This document shows, in pieces, positions 8,143-16,798 of a stretch of DNA of 64,000 nt. Position 1 is the first letter of the stretch. Each line of letters begins with the position of its first letter. The notes beneath the pieces are model-generated. The model had not been told where the DNA came from, searched no databases, and saw only the letters and a program-made list of their open reading frames with translations. Both the position numbers and the translations under genes were made by a program. The DNA comes from JAKEGN01 sp964465665 (GTDB lineage Bacteria > Pseudomonadota > Gammaproteobacteria > Steroidobacterales > Woeseiaceae), in contig CAYXKM010000285.1 of NCBI GenBank assembly GCA_964465665.1, forward strand, positions 1-64,000. Direction: 5' to 3'.

Positions 8143-8376
8143 TCAATTGCAGCCGCAGCCGCCGCCGCCAAAGCCGCGTCCGCCGCTCGAGGCTTCCTTG
8201 CTGAAATAAATGTGGTCGTCGATGCCGGCTTCTACGGCATCCGTTGTCAGCTGCATCTCTTCTTTTGCCAAAACGTCACGTTCCCACGGTTCGACGCCCA
8301 TGGACGTACATCCGCTTGCCGTTGCAGCAAGCAGCAGACATAGCGCCGCCGCTTTCAATGCTCTGAAATTCAACAT
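8143..8376 (-). CDS. DUF4266 small lipoprotein with C-terminal Cys-Gly-Cys tail
   Basis: A 77-residue lipoprotein: signal peptide and lipobox ASGC near residue 23, then a short acidic domain with EPWERDVLAKEEM, and a Gly-rich tail ending GGGGCGCN. The EPWER/LA..EM core and the CGC tail are the mark of DUF4266 proteins, which travel with DUF3570 and ApbE genes. The paired cysteines at the tail may bind a metal or be oxidised to a disulfide that the TlpA-like protein encoded just upstream could reduce. It sits 4 bases after the thioredoxin stop and 7 bases before the DUF3570 start. Confidence 0.85.
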   Translation of the reverse strand: MLNFRALKAAALCLLLAATASGCTSMGVEPWERDVLAKEEMQLTTDAVEAGIDDHIYFSKEASSGGRGFGGGGCGCN

Positions 8377-8380
8377 GCAG

Positions 8381-8866
8381 TCAATCCTCTCCTGATGTCA
8401 GTACCTGCCTGATTTTTTCCTCGTACTCATCAGACTTTTTGACCTGAAAACCCATGTGGGTGGCAACGACGGCGCCGTCGCGACCAATGATGTAGGAACT
8501 CGGCATCGCTTCGACTTCGAAATACCGTGCCAGGTCGCCGCCGGGATCGGCAGCGATGGTGAACTGCGCCGGATAGTCCCGCAGAAACGCGTCAGCATCG
8601 CCGGGGTCGGCGTCCATGTTCACGCCGATGATGACCAGGCCCTGCGCGGAATACTTCTCCTGCATGCGATTCATCCACGGAAAAGAACGACGGCAGGGCA
8701 CGCACCACGAGGCCCAGAAATCGAGCAGCACCACCTGGCCGCGATAGTCGTCGAGGTTCAGCGAGGATTCGGCAGCGGGACTCGAGCTGATCGCCAGGGA
8801 ACTGGCGATCAGCATCAGGAAAGCGGCGAGGGCCGGGCCGAAATTTCGAACGCGAGACACGTCCAT
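8381..8866 (-). CDS. TlpA/ResA-like periplasmic thioredoxin
   Basis: A 161-residue protein with an N-terminal signal/anchor helix (about residues 9-27) and a thioredoxin fold with the redox site WCVPC near residue 55, in the TlpA/ResA class (FWASWCVPCRRSFPWMN). A cis-Pro loop is seen at EAMPSSYII. Such proteins reduce cysteines in exported metalloproteins. The target here is probably the CGC tail of the DUF4266 lipoprotein encoded 4 bases downstream. The ATG at 8866 is preferred; a TTG at 8872 has better spacing from AAGGT and would add two residues. This is the first gene of the operon. Confidence 0.88.
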   Translation of the reverse strand: MDVSRVRNFGPALAAFLMLIASSLAISSSPAAESSLNLDDYRGQVVLLDFWASWCVPCRRSFPWMNRMQEKYSAQGLVIIGVNMDADPGDADAFLRDYPAQFTIAADPGGDLARYFEVEAMPSSYIIGRDGAVVATHMGFQVKKSDEYEEKIRQVLTSGED

Positions 8867-9025
8867 ATGCAACAGGTGACCTTTATCAACGGATTTTCCA
8901 GGGCGTTCGACAGCGTGCTCTGCTGCCAGCCTGCCTCAATAGACGTTGGTCAATGAAAAATCGGTCGCTGGCCCACTGCCGCATGGCCTGCCGCTCGCCG
9001 AGCGGTCAGGCCGAAGTATTGAGGA

Positions 9026-9724
9026 CTACCAGCGGAAACCAATCGTCAGCGGGATGAACTCTATGTTCTCCCGTTCGAACTGAATCTGGTGATACTTCGC
9101 TTCGATGAAAATCTGCCCGTTGTAGGTGTTGAAACTGTAGCCTGCACCGAGATTCCAGCCGAATTCGTCCGCAGAGGTACTGCCAACGACAAACGTGCCG
9201 GGCCCGACGCCGCCCGGATAGCACCACCAGAACCACGGATCGCAGACCGGCGGATAGTAGACGAGCCCGTCCTGCGTAACTTCGCCGCCGACGTGGTACC
9301 AGCCGACGCCGCCGGTCAGGTACAAGCCGCTGCCGTTGCTGCCGCTCAAGCTCCAGATGCCGTTCAACCCCAGTTGCCAGTAATCGACGCCGCCTCCGGA
9401 AATGTTGCCGTCGTTGTTCGGATCCTGGTCGATGGCGTCATTGATGGCGCTCAGTGCCGAACTCGACAGATCGAAGTCGGTGTAGGCACCCTCGATCGAG
9501 AGTCCGATCGGCCAGTCCGAAGGCCAGTACAGTGCACCGCCGCTGAAGGTCCAGTCATCGTCAAGGACGTCGCCTGTGTCGCCCTGCGGGAAAGCCCAGC
9601 CGGCACCTATGTGCCCGAACCAGTCTCTGGACTGGTCATCGGGCCGACCCCCGGCCCACGCAGGTGCGATTGCCAGCGACGTGGCGGCGAGTACGGCACA
9701 AGCTTTTGAAATTGTTCGCGACAT
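9026..9724 (-). CDS. outer-membrane beta-barrel protein with aromatic, Cys-containing loop
   Basis: A 232-residue protein with a signal peptide (cleavage near PAWAGG, about residue 20) and barrel-like alternation ending in Trp (IGFRW), fitting the OmpW/OmpA-like porin-fold group. The region DPWFWWCYPG, with a Cys on each side of a Trp-rich segment, is an unusual surface-loop candidate that could form a disulfide-closed loop. The ATG at 9724 has GGAGGAC upstream and begins the signal peptide; a longer frame to 9961 has no such support. It is monocistronic. Function unknown. Confidence 0.75.
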   Translation of the reverse strand: MSRTISKACAVLAATSLAIAPAWAGGRPDDQSRDWFGHIGAGWAFPQGDTGDVLDDDWTFSGGALYWPSDWPIGLSIEGAYTDFDLSSSALSAINDAIDQDPNNDGNISGGGVDYWQLGLNGIWSLSGSNGSGLYLTGGVGWYHVGGEVTQDGLVYYPPVCDPWFWWCYPGGVGPGTFVVGSTSADEFGWNLGAGYSFNTYNGQIFIEAKYHQIQFERENIEFIPLTIGFRW

Positions 9725-10035
9725 AAACGAGAAGTCCTCCGACTTGATGAAATTATTATTCATTCTGGCAGATCCGGTGAGTACTGACACTTGTAGAATC
9801 GAAACCCCCGCGTAAGTTCCACACGGGGCGTAACGCAGGCTGGCAGTCCGCCACCAGTGTATATCGATTGCCGCGATGAGTGGCGCGAAGCCTGAGGGAA
9901 GCCGATAGCTCATTGCGCTGTTACAAATGCTTACCGTTTGGCCAATACCGCGCGCCGACAAATCCGTACACTATGATCCAGTGTCGATGACGCCGGATCG
10001 ATGTGCAAAACCTGAATTACCCAGCAGATCCATAA
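9725..10035. other. 311-base divergent intergenic region
   Basis: This stretch separates the divergent barrel-protein and photolyase genes and should hold promoters for both. I see no convincing small gene, RNA or clear promoter pair. There is only a weak ACACT-N7-AGTGT dyad near 9967-9985, too short to call an operator. Confidence 0.4.
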
Positions 10036-11472
10036 ATGACCGGCATTCGCTCTCACATCCTGTGGTTTCGCCAGGATCTTCGACTCTCGGACAACCCGGC
10101 ACTGCACGCGGCCGCTGCCAGCGGTGCCCCGATACTGCCGGTTTATGTGTTGGACGACATCAAAGCGGATGACTGGGAAATCGGCGCTGCAGGACGCTGG
10201 TGGCTGCATAGGAGTCTTGCGGCACTGAATACGGATCTCGGTGGCAGCCTGCGGTTTTTCAAAGGTGATGCGAAGAGCATTATCCTGCGACTCGCCAACG
10301 AGACCGACGCGAGCGCCATTTTCTGGAATCGCTGTTATGAACCGTGGCGGCGAACGCGCGACGAAACGCTGCGAACCGCATTGATTCAGGGGGGCAGGGA
10401 AGTTCGCAGTTTCAATGCATCGATGTTGTTCGAGCCGATGAGCATAAACAAGGCCGATCGTTCGCCGTACAAGGTCTTTACCCCGTTCTGGAATAAAGGC
10501 TGCCTGGAAAAAGGGCCTGCGCCGAGGACTGTCATCGCTGCGCCTGCCGGTCTGAAGTACTGCGCGTATCCGGAGGAAGCCAGCCTGGACGAGCTCGAAT
10601 TGCTGCCGGCGATCCGCTGGTACGACGAAATGCAAAGCGTATGGCAACCCGGTGAGCGCGGTGCGCGACAGCGCCTTCACGAGTTCCTGCAACATGGTCT
10701 GAAAAACTACGAAACGGGGCGAGACTTTCCAGCGAGGGGAAACGTCTCGCGATTGTCGCCACATTTGCATTGGGGCGAGATCTCGCCGCACCAGGCCTGG
10801 CAGGCGCTCGACGCGCAAGACGGGAGAAATGCACCGCCGGGAGATATCGAGCATTTCCGCCGCGAGCTCGGCTGGCGGGAATTCTCGTACAACCTTCTGT
10901 ATCACTTCCCACAGTTGCCGAAGGAAAACCTGCAACGCAAATTCAATCGCTTTCCCTGGCGCGACGATCCCGGCTCGTTGCGTCGCTGGCAGCGCGGTGA
11001 GACGGGCTATCCCATTGTCGATGCGGGCATGCGCGAGCTTTGGCGTACCGGCTATATGCACAACCGTGTGCGCATGATCACCGGCTCGTTTCTCGTGAAG
11101 AACCTGTTGCTGCACTGGCATCACGGCGAACGCTGGTTCTGGGACACACTGGTCGATGCCGATCTCGCCAACAACAGCGCGAGCTGGCAGTGGATTGCCG
11201 GCTGCGGGGCCGATGCCGCTCCTTATTTCCGGATATTCAACCCGGTAACACAGGGACGTAAGTTCGATCCCGACGGCGCTTACGTGCGACGCAATGTCCC
11301 GGAGCTTGCCGCTCTGCCGGATCGTTACCTGCATGCTCCGTGGGAAGCACCGACAGAAGTCCTTAAGGAATGTGGCATCACGCTGGGGCGTACTTATCCC
11401 AGGCCGATCGTCGATTTGAAAGAATCGCGCGAGCGCGCCCTGCAGGCGTTCGGATCACTTACACCGGACTAG
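10036..11472 (+). CDS. phrB: deoxyribodipyrimidine photo-lyase (CPD class I)
   Basis: A 478-residue DNA photolyase that uses blue light and reduced FAD to split cyclobutane pyrimidine dimers. The N-terminal antenna domain opens with LWFRQDLRLSDNPAL and holds DRSPYKVFTPFW near 140. The C-terminal FAD domain shows the family's Trp-rich signatures: LSPHLHWGEISP, WREFSYNLLYHFP, GYPIVDAGMRELWRTGYMHNR read in pieces across residues 320-345, and LVDADLANNSASWQW. It ends near the family's usual length of about 470. Light-dependent repair suggests a life at least partly in sunlit water or surface sediment. It stands alone and converges with aguB. Confidence 0.93.
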   Translation: MTGIRSHILWFRQDLRLSDNPALHAAAASGAPILPVYVLDDIKADDWEIGAAGRWWLHRSLAALNTDLGGSLRFFKGDAKSIILRLANETDASAIFWNRCYEPWRRTRDETLRTALIQGGREVRSFNASMLFEPMSINKADRSPYKVFTPFWNKGCLEKGPAPRTVIAAPAGLKYCAYPEEASLDELELLPAIRWYDEMQSVWQPGERGARQRLHEFLQHGLKNYETGRDFPARGNVSRLSPHLHWGEISPHQAWQALDAQDGRNAPPGDIEHFRRELGWREFSYNLLYHFPQLPKENLQRKFNRFPWRDDPGSLRRWQRGETGYPIVDAGMRELWRTGYMHNRVRMITGSFLVKNLLLHWHHGERWFWDTLVDADLANNSASWQWIAGCGADAAPYFRIFNPVTQGRKFDPDGAYVRRNVPELAALPDRYLHAPWEAPTEVLKECGITLGRTYPRPIVDLKESRERALQAFGSLTPD

Positions 11473-11673
11473 TTATGCCGCTTCGCGAGCGGCGGTCCGC
11501 GAACGGCTGTCGGTGAGGGTTGGCACGATTCGCTCGCGCCGGCAGTCGGGCCATAATAACAGCAGCCGGATAGAGCTGGACGATCGATGAAGTGCACTCG
11601 CTCGACGGCGAGTTTGCGTTGCAATGGGTCCTTGAGACCGGGCACTGGCGGTGAGTTCCGCGCACTGCAATAG

Positions 11674-12579
11674 TCAGTCGGTATCAATGTACCTTTCTGT
11701 TATCGGGCCATAAGCATCGATACGGCGATCGCGAAAGAACGGCCAGCCATGGCGCGTCCTGCTCATCTCGCCGAGGTCCAGTTCCTCGACCATGACACAT
11801 TCCTCATCTACAGGCGCGCGGCAGAGAATTCTTCCGTCCGGCGCGACCATGAAGCTCTGGCCCCAGAACTCGATGCCGCCCGAGCCCAGCGGGTCCGGTT
11901 CAAAGCCGGTGCGATTGACTGCCACAACGAAACAACCGTTGGCAACGGCGTGCGAACGCTGAATGGTTTCCCAGGCCTGGTGCTGATTGACGCCAAACTC
12001 GGCCTTTTCCTCCGGATGCCAGCCGATGGCGGTCGGGTAGAACAGGATTTCGGCGCCCTTCAAGGCCGTCAGTCTCGCCGCTTCGGGGTACCACTGGTCC
12101 CAGCAGATCAGCACACCGAGTTCCGCATTCGCCGTACCGAAAGTCTTGAACCCGAGGTCGCCGGGGGTGAAATAGTACTTTTCGTAGTAGCGGGGGTCGT
12201 CGGGGATGTGCATTTTGCGGTACTTGCCGATGTAGCCGTGCTTGCCGTCCACGACCGCCGTGGTGTTGTGATACAGCCCCGGCGCGCGCTTTTCGAACAG
12301 GCTGACAATGATTGCTACATCGTGGCGAGCAGCGATCGCGGCGAACGCATCCGTACTCGGACCGGGGATGACCTCGGCAAGCGCAAACTGCGCTGCGTCT
12401 TCGCTTTGGCAAAAATAACGGGAGCGAAACAGTTCGGGAAGACAGACGACTTGCGCACCCTTTCGGATGGCATCCTCGGTCATCGCAAGCGCTTTGCGCA
12501 TGTTCTCGTCGGGATTGTCGGAACAGCTCATCTGCACCAGGCCAACCCGGACTTTTTCCGGCTTGTCGCTCGACTTCAT
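11674..12579 (-). CDS. aguB: N-carbamoylputrescine amidohydrolase
   Basis: A nitrilase-fold hydrolase of 301 residues that converts N-carbamoylputrescine to putrescine, CO2 and ammonia. The Glu-Lys-Cys triad is visible: E49 in LPELF, K122 in YRKMHIPDD and C159 in LICWDQWYPEAAR, the last being the AguB-type active-site segment. The ATG at 12579 follows AGGAGACAGGTG, 13 bases after the speA stop; the frame continues upstream into speA without a ribosome site. It is the last gene of the polyamine block aguA / DHS-like / speA / aguB, which contains every step from arginine to putrescine. Confidence 0.92.
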   Translation of the reverse strand: MKSSDKPEKVRVGLVQMSCSDNPDENMRKALAMTEDAIRKGAQVVCLPELFRSRYFCQSEDAAQFALAEVIPGPSTDAFAAIAARHDVAIIVSLFEKRAPGLYHNTTAVVDGKHGYIGKYRKMHIPDDPRYYEKYYFTPGDLGFKTFGTANAELGVLICWDQWYPEAARLTALKGAEILFYPTAIGWHPEEKAEFGVNQHQAWETIQRSHAVANGCFVVAVNRTGFEPDPLGSGGIEFWGQSFMVAPDGRILCRAPVDEECVMVEELDLGEMSRTRHGWPFFRDRRIDAYGPITERYIDTD

Positions 12580-12592
12580 TTCACCTGTCTCC

Positions 12593-14539
12593 TCATAGTC
12601 GGCCGCGCGGATCGATATACGTCTCTTCCTTGAGGCAGGCCATATACTGGTCAAGTATTTCCATACCGCGCGTCGGCCGGATTGCACCGGACTCGATCTT
12701 CTCCTTGATCAGGTTTTGCATGCGCCGCTGCAGGTCATTTGGAAAGTACTGCACCTGCGCGAGAATTTCCTGCACTTCGGTACCCGGGATGACTTTCTCG
12801 ACCCAGAAGTTACCCGCCTCGTTGGCGTCGCCATAGATGTGCGCCTCGGCGACCCGGCCGAAGAGATTGTGCGAATCACCCATGATGTCCTGATACGCGC
12901 CCATGAGGAAAAAGCCGAGGAAATACGGCTCCCCCGGACGGAGTGGATGCAGCTCCAGAAACTGCTTGTCCGGGTTCGACGAAACATACTGGCTCACCTT
13001 GCCGTCCGAATCGCAGGTCAGGTCAACGAGCAGCGCGCGCCGTGTCGGCCGCCGGTCGAGGTGATCCAGTGGCACGATCGGGAAAGCCTGGTCGATGGCC
13101 CAGTGATCCAGCATCGACTGGAACACCGAGAAATCGCACAGGTACTGGTCGATCAGCTTGTCTTCGAGCTCGTGCATTTCCGCTGGCAACGGATCTGGGT
13201 CGATAGCCCGCAGGTGTCTTAAGACCGCGGAGCAGCAGCTCCAGTACAAACGCTCGACCAGCGCGTTCTGCTCGAGCGACAGGTAGCCGATGCCAAACAA
13301 TGTCGACGCCTCGGCATGTACTTCCACGACATCATGGTAAGCCTCCAGTAACTCGCCGATATCCATGCTGCCATCGGCAGTTTTACGAAGTGTCTGCAGG
13401 ATCTCGCTCAGCGTTCGTGTCATGCGGTGGGAGTTCCTGGGCGCCTTGTAATCGTCTGCCACGCGGTCCTTCTGGTACGCGCCGAGTGTCTCGACGATCA
13501 ACACGGAATGATGCGCCGTCAGCGCACGGCCGCTTTCCGAAACCAGCACCGGGTGCGGCACATTGCGCGTGTCGCACACTTCCATGATGGCCGAGACGAC
13601 TGCGTTGGCGTATTCCTGCAACGAATAATTAATGCCGCCGTCAAATCCTCCGGAATAATTGACGCCGAGACCGCCGCCGACATCCATGTAGCGAATACGC
13701 AAGCCGCGATTCACCAGTTCGGCATAGATCTGTGCCATCTCCTTGGCGGCCTGCTTCAACTGCTGGATGTCGGATATCTGGCTGCCCAGGTGAAAATGCA
13801 GCAGCACGAACGAATCTCCGGCGCCGGCTGCCTCCAGGCGCTCCACCAGCTCCAGCAGTTCCGGAAGAGATATGCCGAACTTGGATCTGTAGCCACCGGA
13901 ATCAGCCCATCGCCCGGCGCCTCCGGTCCGGAGCCGGATGCGCACGCCGAATTGCGTTTTGCTCTCGGACTCGGCGGCAAGCGCCATCAATTGCTCGAAC
14001 TCGCCAAACTTTTCCATGACCGGGACCACGTTTTTTCCGAGTCGTTGCGCGGCGAGGATCAGGGACAGCATGGTCCGGTCCTTGACGCCATTGCAAATGA
14101 GCAGTGTCTCGTCCGATACGAGATGAGGAAGTGATGCGATCAACTCCGCTTTGGATCCGCACTCGAGACCAAGACCATAAGGCGCGCCGGCATCCAGAAC
14201 TTCCTCGACCACTTCGTGAAGCTGGTTCACCTTGATCGGGTACACGCCGCGATAAACGTTCTTGTACTCCGCGTACGCAATCGCTTCGGCGAATGCCTCG
14301 TTCAGTCGGCGCACACGCGCGCGCAACACATCCTGAAATCGCAGCAGCAAGGGAAAGTTGATATTGCGCCGACGCATCTCGTTGACCACGTCCATGATGT
14401 CGATGGTCAGGGAATCGTTGTCGAAGGGTTTGACGGCTACATGGCCTTTCTCGTTGATGACAAAGAACCCGTCGCTCCAGGCTTCCAGGCGATAGAGTTC
14501 GGCCGCGTCCTCCGTCGACCAGGTCATGTCCGCAGGCAT
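12593..14539 (-). CDS. speA: biosynthetic arginine decarboxylase
   Basis: A 648-residue PLP enzyme of the SpeA type (fold-type III, alanine-racemase-like barrel plus C-terminal domains), which makes agmatine from arginine. The PLP Lys is K103 in GVYPIKVNQ; further signatures are LGLECGSKAELIA, FHLGSQISD and MDVGGGLGVNYSG, with VSESGRALTAHHS contributing to the active site. Length and architecture match the family. It starts 6 bases after the DHS-like gene's stop and ends 13 bases before aguB, so the three are almost certainly co-transcribed. Confidence 0.95.
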   Translation of the reverse strand: MPADMTWSTEDAAELYRLEAWSDGFFVINEKGHVAVKPFDNDSLTIDIMDVVNEMRRRNINFPLLLRFQDVLRARVRRLNEAFAEAIAYAEYKNVYRGVYPIKVNQLHEVVEEVLDAGAPYGLGLECGSKAELIASLPHLVSDETLLICNGVKDRTMLSLILAAQRLGKNVVPVMEKFGEFEQLMALAAESESKTQFGVRIRLRTGGAGRWADSGGYRSKFGISLPELLELVERLEAAGAGDSFVLLHFHLGSQISDIQQLKQAAKEMAQIYAELVNRGLRIRYMDVGGGLGVNYSGGFDGGINYSLQEYANAVVSAIMEVCDTRNVPHPVLVSESGRALTAHHSVLIVETLGAYQKDRVADDYKAPRNSHRMTRTLSEILQTLRKTADGSMDIGELLEAYHDVVEVHAEASTLFGIGYLSLEQNALVERLYWSCCSAVLRHLRAIDPDPLPAEMHELEDKLIDQYLCDFSVFQSMLDHWAIDQAFPIVPLDHLDRRPTRRALLVDLTCDSDGKVSQYVSSNPDKQFLELHPLRPGEPYFLGFFLMGAYQDIMGDSHNLFGRVAEAHIYGDANEAGNFWVEKVIPGTEVQEILAQVQYFPNDLQRRMQNLIKEKIESGAIRPTRGMEILDQYMACLKEETYIDPRGRL

Positions 14540-14545
14540 CGCGAT

Positions 14546-15517
14546 CTATTGCTCGAGCACGCAGGCGAAAATCAGCGGCGCGACGATCGTTGCATCGGAC
14601 TCGATGATGTATTTCGGTGTGCTGGCCGACAGCTTTCCCCAGGTGATCTTTTCGTTCGGCACCGCGCCGGAATACGAGCCGTAGCTCGTTGTCGAATCGC
14701 TGATCTGACAGAAATAACCCCAGCGCGGCGTATCCGTTTTCCGCAGATCCTGCTGCAACATCGGTACGACGCAAATCGGAAAATCGCCGGCGATGCCGCC
14801 GCCAATCTGAAAGAAACCGATCGAGGATCTCACACAGGTTTCCTCGTACCACTTCGCCAGCATCATCATGTATTCGATGCCGCCACGAACTGTGTGCACG
14901 TTGCTGATTTCACCAGTAATGCAGTGCGACGCATAAATGTTGCCCAGCGTCGAGTCCTCCCAGCCGGGCACGATGATCGGCAGGTCGCGCTCGCAGGCGG
15001 CGGCCAGCCAGCTGTCTTTCGGGTCGATCTGGTAGTGCTTCTTCAGCTTGCCGGATCTCAGCATCTGGTACATGAATTCATGCGGAAAATACGCTTTCTT
15101 TTTCCCGTCCGCCTCCAGCCACAGGTCAAGAATAACGTGCTCGATGCGTCGGATGGCTTCCTCCTCCGGAATGCAGGTGTCGGTGACTCGATTCAGGTGC
15201 CTCGCGAGCAAGGCCTCTTCATCGTCGGCAGTCAACTGCCGATAATGAGGAATGCGAACGTAATGATCGTGCGCGACGAGATTGAAAATGTCTTCTTCGA
15301 GGTTGGCACCGGTACAGCAGATCGCGTGTACCTTGTTCTTGCGTATCATCTCGGCGAGCGACAGCCCGAGTTCCGCGGTACTCATTGCTCCCGCCAGTGT
15401 CATGAACATGACTCCGCCTTCGTCCAGGTGCCGTACATACCCGTCCGCCGCATCGATCATGGCGGCGGCGTTGAAGTGGCGATAGTGGTGATGCACGAAG
15501 TCGCGAATGGCGGTCAT
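14546..15517 (-). CDS. deoxyhypusine synthase-like enzyme (polyamine aminobutyl/aminopropyl transfer)
   Basis: A 323-residue homologue of deoxyhypusine synthase. Family features include the NAD-site segments MTLAGAMSTAELG and CTGANLEEDIFN, and the catalytic Lys K295 in NEKITWGKL, equivalent to the WGK of eukaryotic DHS. Bacteria lack eIF5A, so the enzyme must act on another acceptor; known bacterial homologues make homospermidine or spermidine from putrescine by the same NAD-dependent imine chemistry. Its place between aguA and speA, 6 bases from speA, supports a role in turning putrescine into a triamine. No speD, speE or carboxyspermidine genes are seen nearby. The exact product is inferred. 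Confidence 0.88.
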   Translation of the reverse strand: MTAIRDFVHHHYRHFNAAAMIDAADGYVRHLDEGGVMFMTLAGAMSTAELGLSLAEMIRKNKVHAICCTGANLEEDIFNLVAHDHYVRIPHYRQLTADDEEALLARHLNRVTDTCIPEEEAIRRIEHVILDLWLEADGKKKAYFPHEFMYQMLRSGKLKKHYQIDPKDSWLAAACERDLPIIVPGWEDSTLGNIYASHCITGEISNVHTVRGGIEYMMMLAKWYEETCVRSSIGFFQIGGGIAGDFPICVVPMLQQDLRKTDTPRWGYFCQISDSTTSYGSYSGAVPNEKITWGKLSASTPKYIIESDATIVAPLIFACVLEQ

Positions 15518-15623
15518 TGGGCGGGTCTCCCTCCTGGGCCGTATGTACTCAGAATGTCGGCGGTGGACGCGGCATCATGGGGCCGGCTGGCCTGCATCGT
15601 GCCGGATTTCCTGCAGGCCGCTA

Positions 15624-16688
15624 TTAAACCACAGGAACCTGTTGTGTCAGACAATGAAATGTACCGAGGCCGAGAACCAGGTCGGTACAGTCGATGCCAA
15701 TGACTTCCCGCCCCGGGAAGCATCGTGCCAGCATCGCGCAGTTCGGCGTATCGGCAGGATCGTTGAATGCCGGCATCAGGACGGTCTTGTTGCCAATGTA
15801 GAAATTCGCGTAACTCGCCGGCAGGCGGTCTCCCTCGAACTCCACTGGCCGCGGCATCTGCAATTCGATCACTGTCAGCGATCGACCGTCGTCCAGCCGC
15901 ACGCCATCCAGGCGCTCACGATTTTCCGCCAGCGCCAGGTAGTTCTCGTCCTTACGGTCACGTTCCACCACGGTAACGACAGTATCCTCCGCGACGAACC
16001 GTGTGAGGTCGTCGATATGACCGTCCGTATCGTCACCGACTATGCCATCGCCAAGCCAGATGATCTGCCGGATGCCGAAACAATCGCGTAATCGTTGTTC
16101 GATATCGCCCTTCGTCATCGTCGGGTTGCGATTCGGATGCAACAGGCATTGCTCCGTGGTCAGCAACGCACCTGCGCCGTTGATGTCGATGGAACCGCCC
16201 TCGAGCACCATGTCGATGCTCTCGCAGGGGATGCCGAGAGCGGCAGCCATTTGCGGTGGAATGGCGTTGTCGAGGTCGTAGGGCGGGTATTTGCCACCCC
16301 AGGAGTTGAAGCGGAAGTCGAGGGCGAGCAGCGACGCCTCGGGCGTACGTCGGGTAACGAAAATCGCACCGTGATCGCGGCACCAGGCGTCATTGGTCTG
16401 AAAGCGGTGGAAACGGAGGTTGGCCGAGTTCGTGTGTCCCTCCAGAAGGCCTTTGACGTGCTTTTCGTGTTTCACGTCGAGCACATTGATACGCACGAGT
16501 TCATGGGCCGACAGTGCCGCAACGAACTGAACCATCACCGGTTCAACGGGCTCGAACTTGCCCGGCCAGCTTTCCCGTTTGTGCGGCCACGAGATCCAGG
16601 TCGCCTGGTGCGGCATCCATTCCGCAGGCGTGGAATAGCCGCGTGCAGCAGGTGTATCCACCGTATTCGTACGGGGGGCTGTCGGCAT
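15624..16688 (-). CDS. aguA: agmatine deiminase
   Basis: A 354-residue guanidino-modifying enzyme (PPAD/AguA family) that hydrolyses agmatine to N-carbamoylputrescine and ammonia. Seen are WMPHQATWISWPH, NDAWCRDHGAIFV (substrate-binding Asp and catalytic His region), LEGGSIDINGAG, and the nucleophile C346 in GTFHCLTQQ near the C-terminus. Many members have GGGNIHCITQ at that point; this one reads GLGTFHCLTQ, a conservative variation that keeps His-Cys. It is the first gene of the polyamine block, 106 bases ahead of the DHS-like gene, and may have its own promoter downstream of the terminator at 16749-16775. Confidence 0.93.
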   Translation of the reverse strand: MPTAPRTNTVDTPAARGYSTPAEWMPHQATWISWPHKRESWPGKFEPVEPVMVQFVAALSAHELVRINVLDVKHEKHVKGLLEGHTNSANLRFHRFQTNDAWCRDHGAIFVTRRTPEASLLALDFRFNSWGGKYPPYDLDNAIPPQMAAALGIPCESIDMVLEGGSIDINGAGALLTTEQCLLHPNRNPTMTKGDIEQRLRDCFGIRQIIWLGDGIVGDDTDGHIDDLTRFVAEDTVVTVVERDRKDENYLALAENRERLDGVRLDDGRSLTVIELQMPRPVEFEGDRLPASYANFYIGNKTVLMPAFNDPADTPNCAMLARCFPGREVIGIDCTDLVLGLGTFHCLTQQVPVV

Positions 16689-16748
16689 CGGGGTGGCCTC
16701 TGGTTTTCCGGTGTTGCCGGGAACTGCAGGTTATCGGTCGCGACAGGC

Positions 16749-16775
16749 AAAAAAAAGCCCCGCAAGCGGGGCTTT
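16749..16775 (-). terminator. rho-independent terminator of the 16799-17251 gene
   Basis: On the minus strand a GC stem (GCCCCGC pairing with GCGGGGC, tight loop centred at 16764-16765) is followed by eight T residues (A-run at 16749-16756 on the plus strand). It lies 24 bases past the stop of the upstream minus-strand gene and separates it from aguA. Confidence 0.9.
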
Positions 16776-16798
16776 CTTCAGATCCTGTACCTGGGCTG

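Noticed and set aside
9931..11334. A 467-codon frame antisense to the photolyase gene
   Set aside because: No family features and no ribosome site; the photolyase on the plus strand is certain.
11477..11493. GCCGCT-TCGCG-AGCGGC hairpin just after photolyase
   Set aside because: Stem is only six bases and there is no T-run; not enough for a terminator call.
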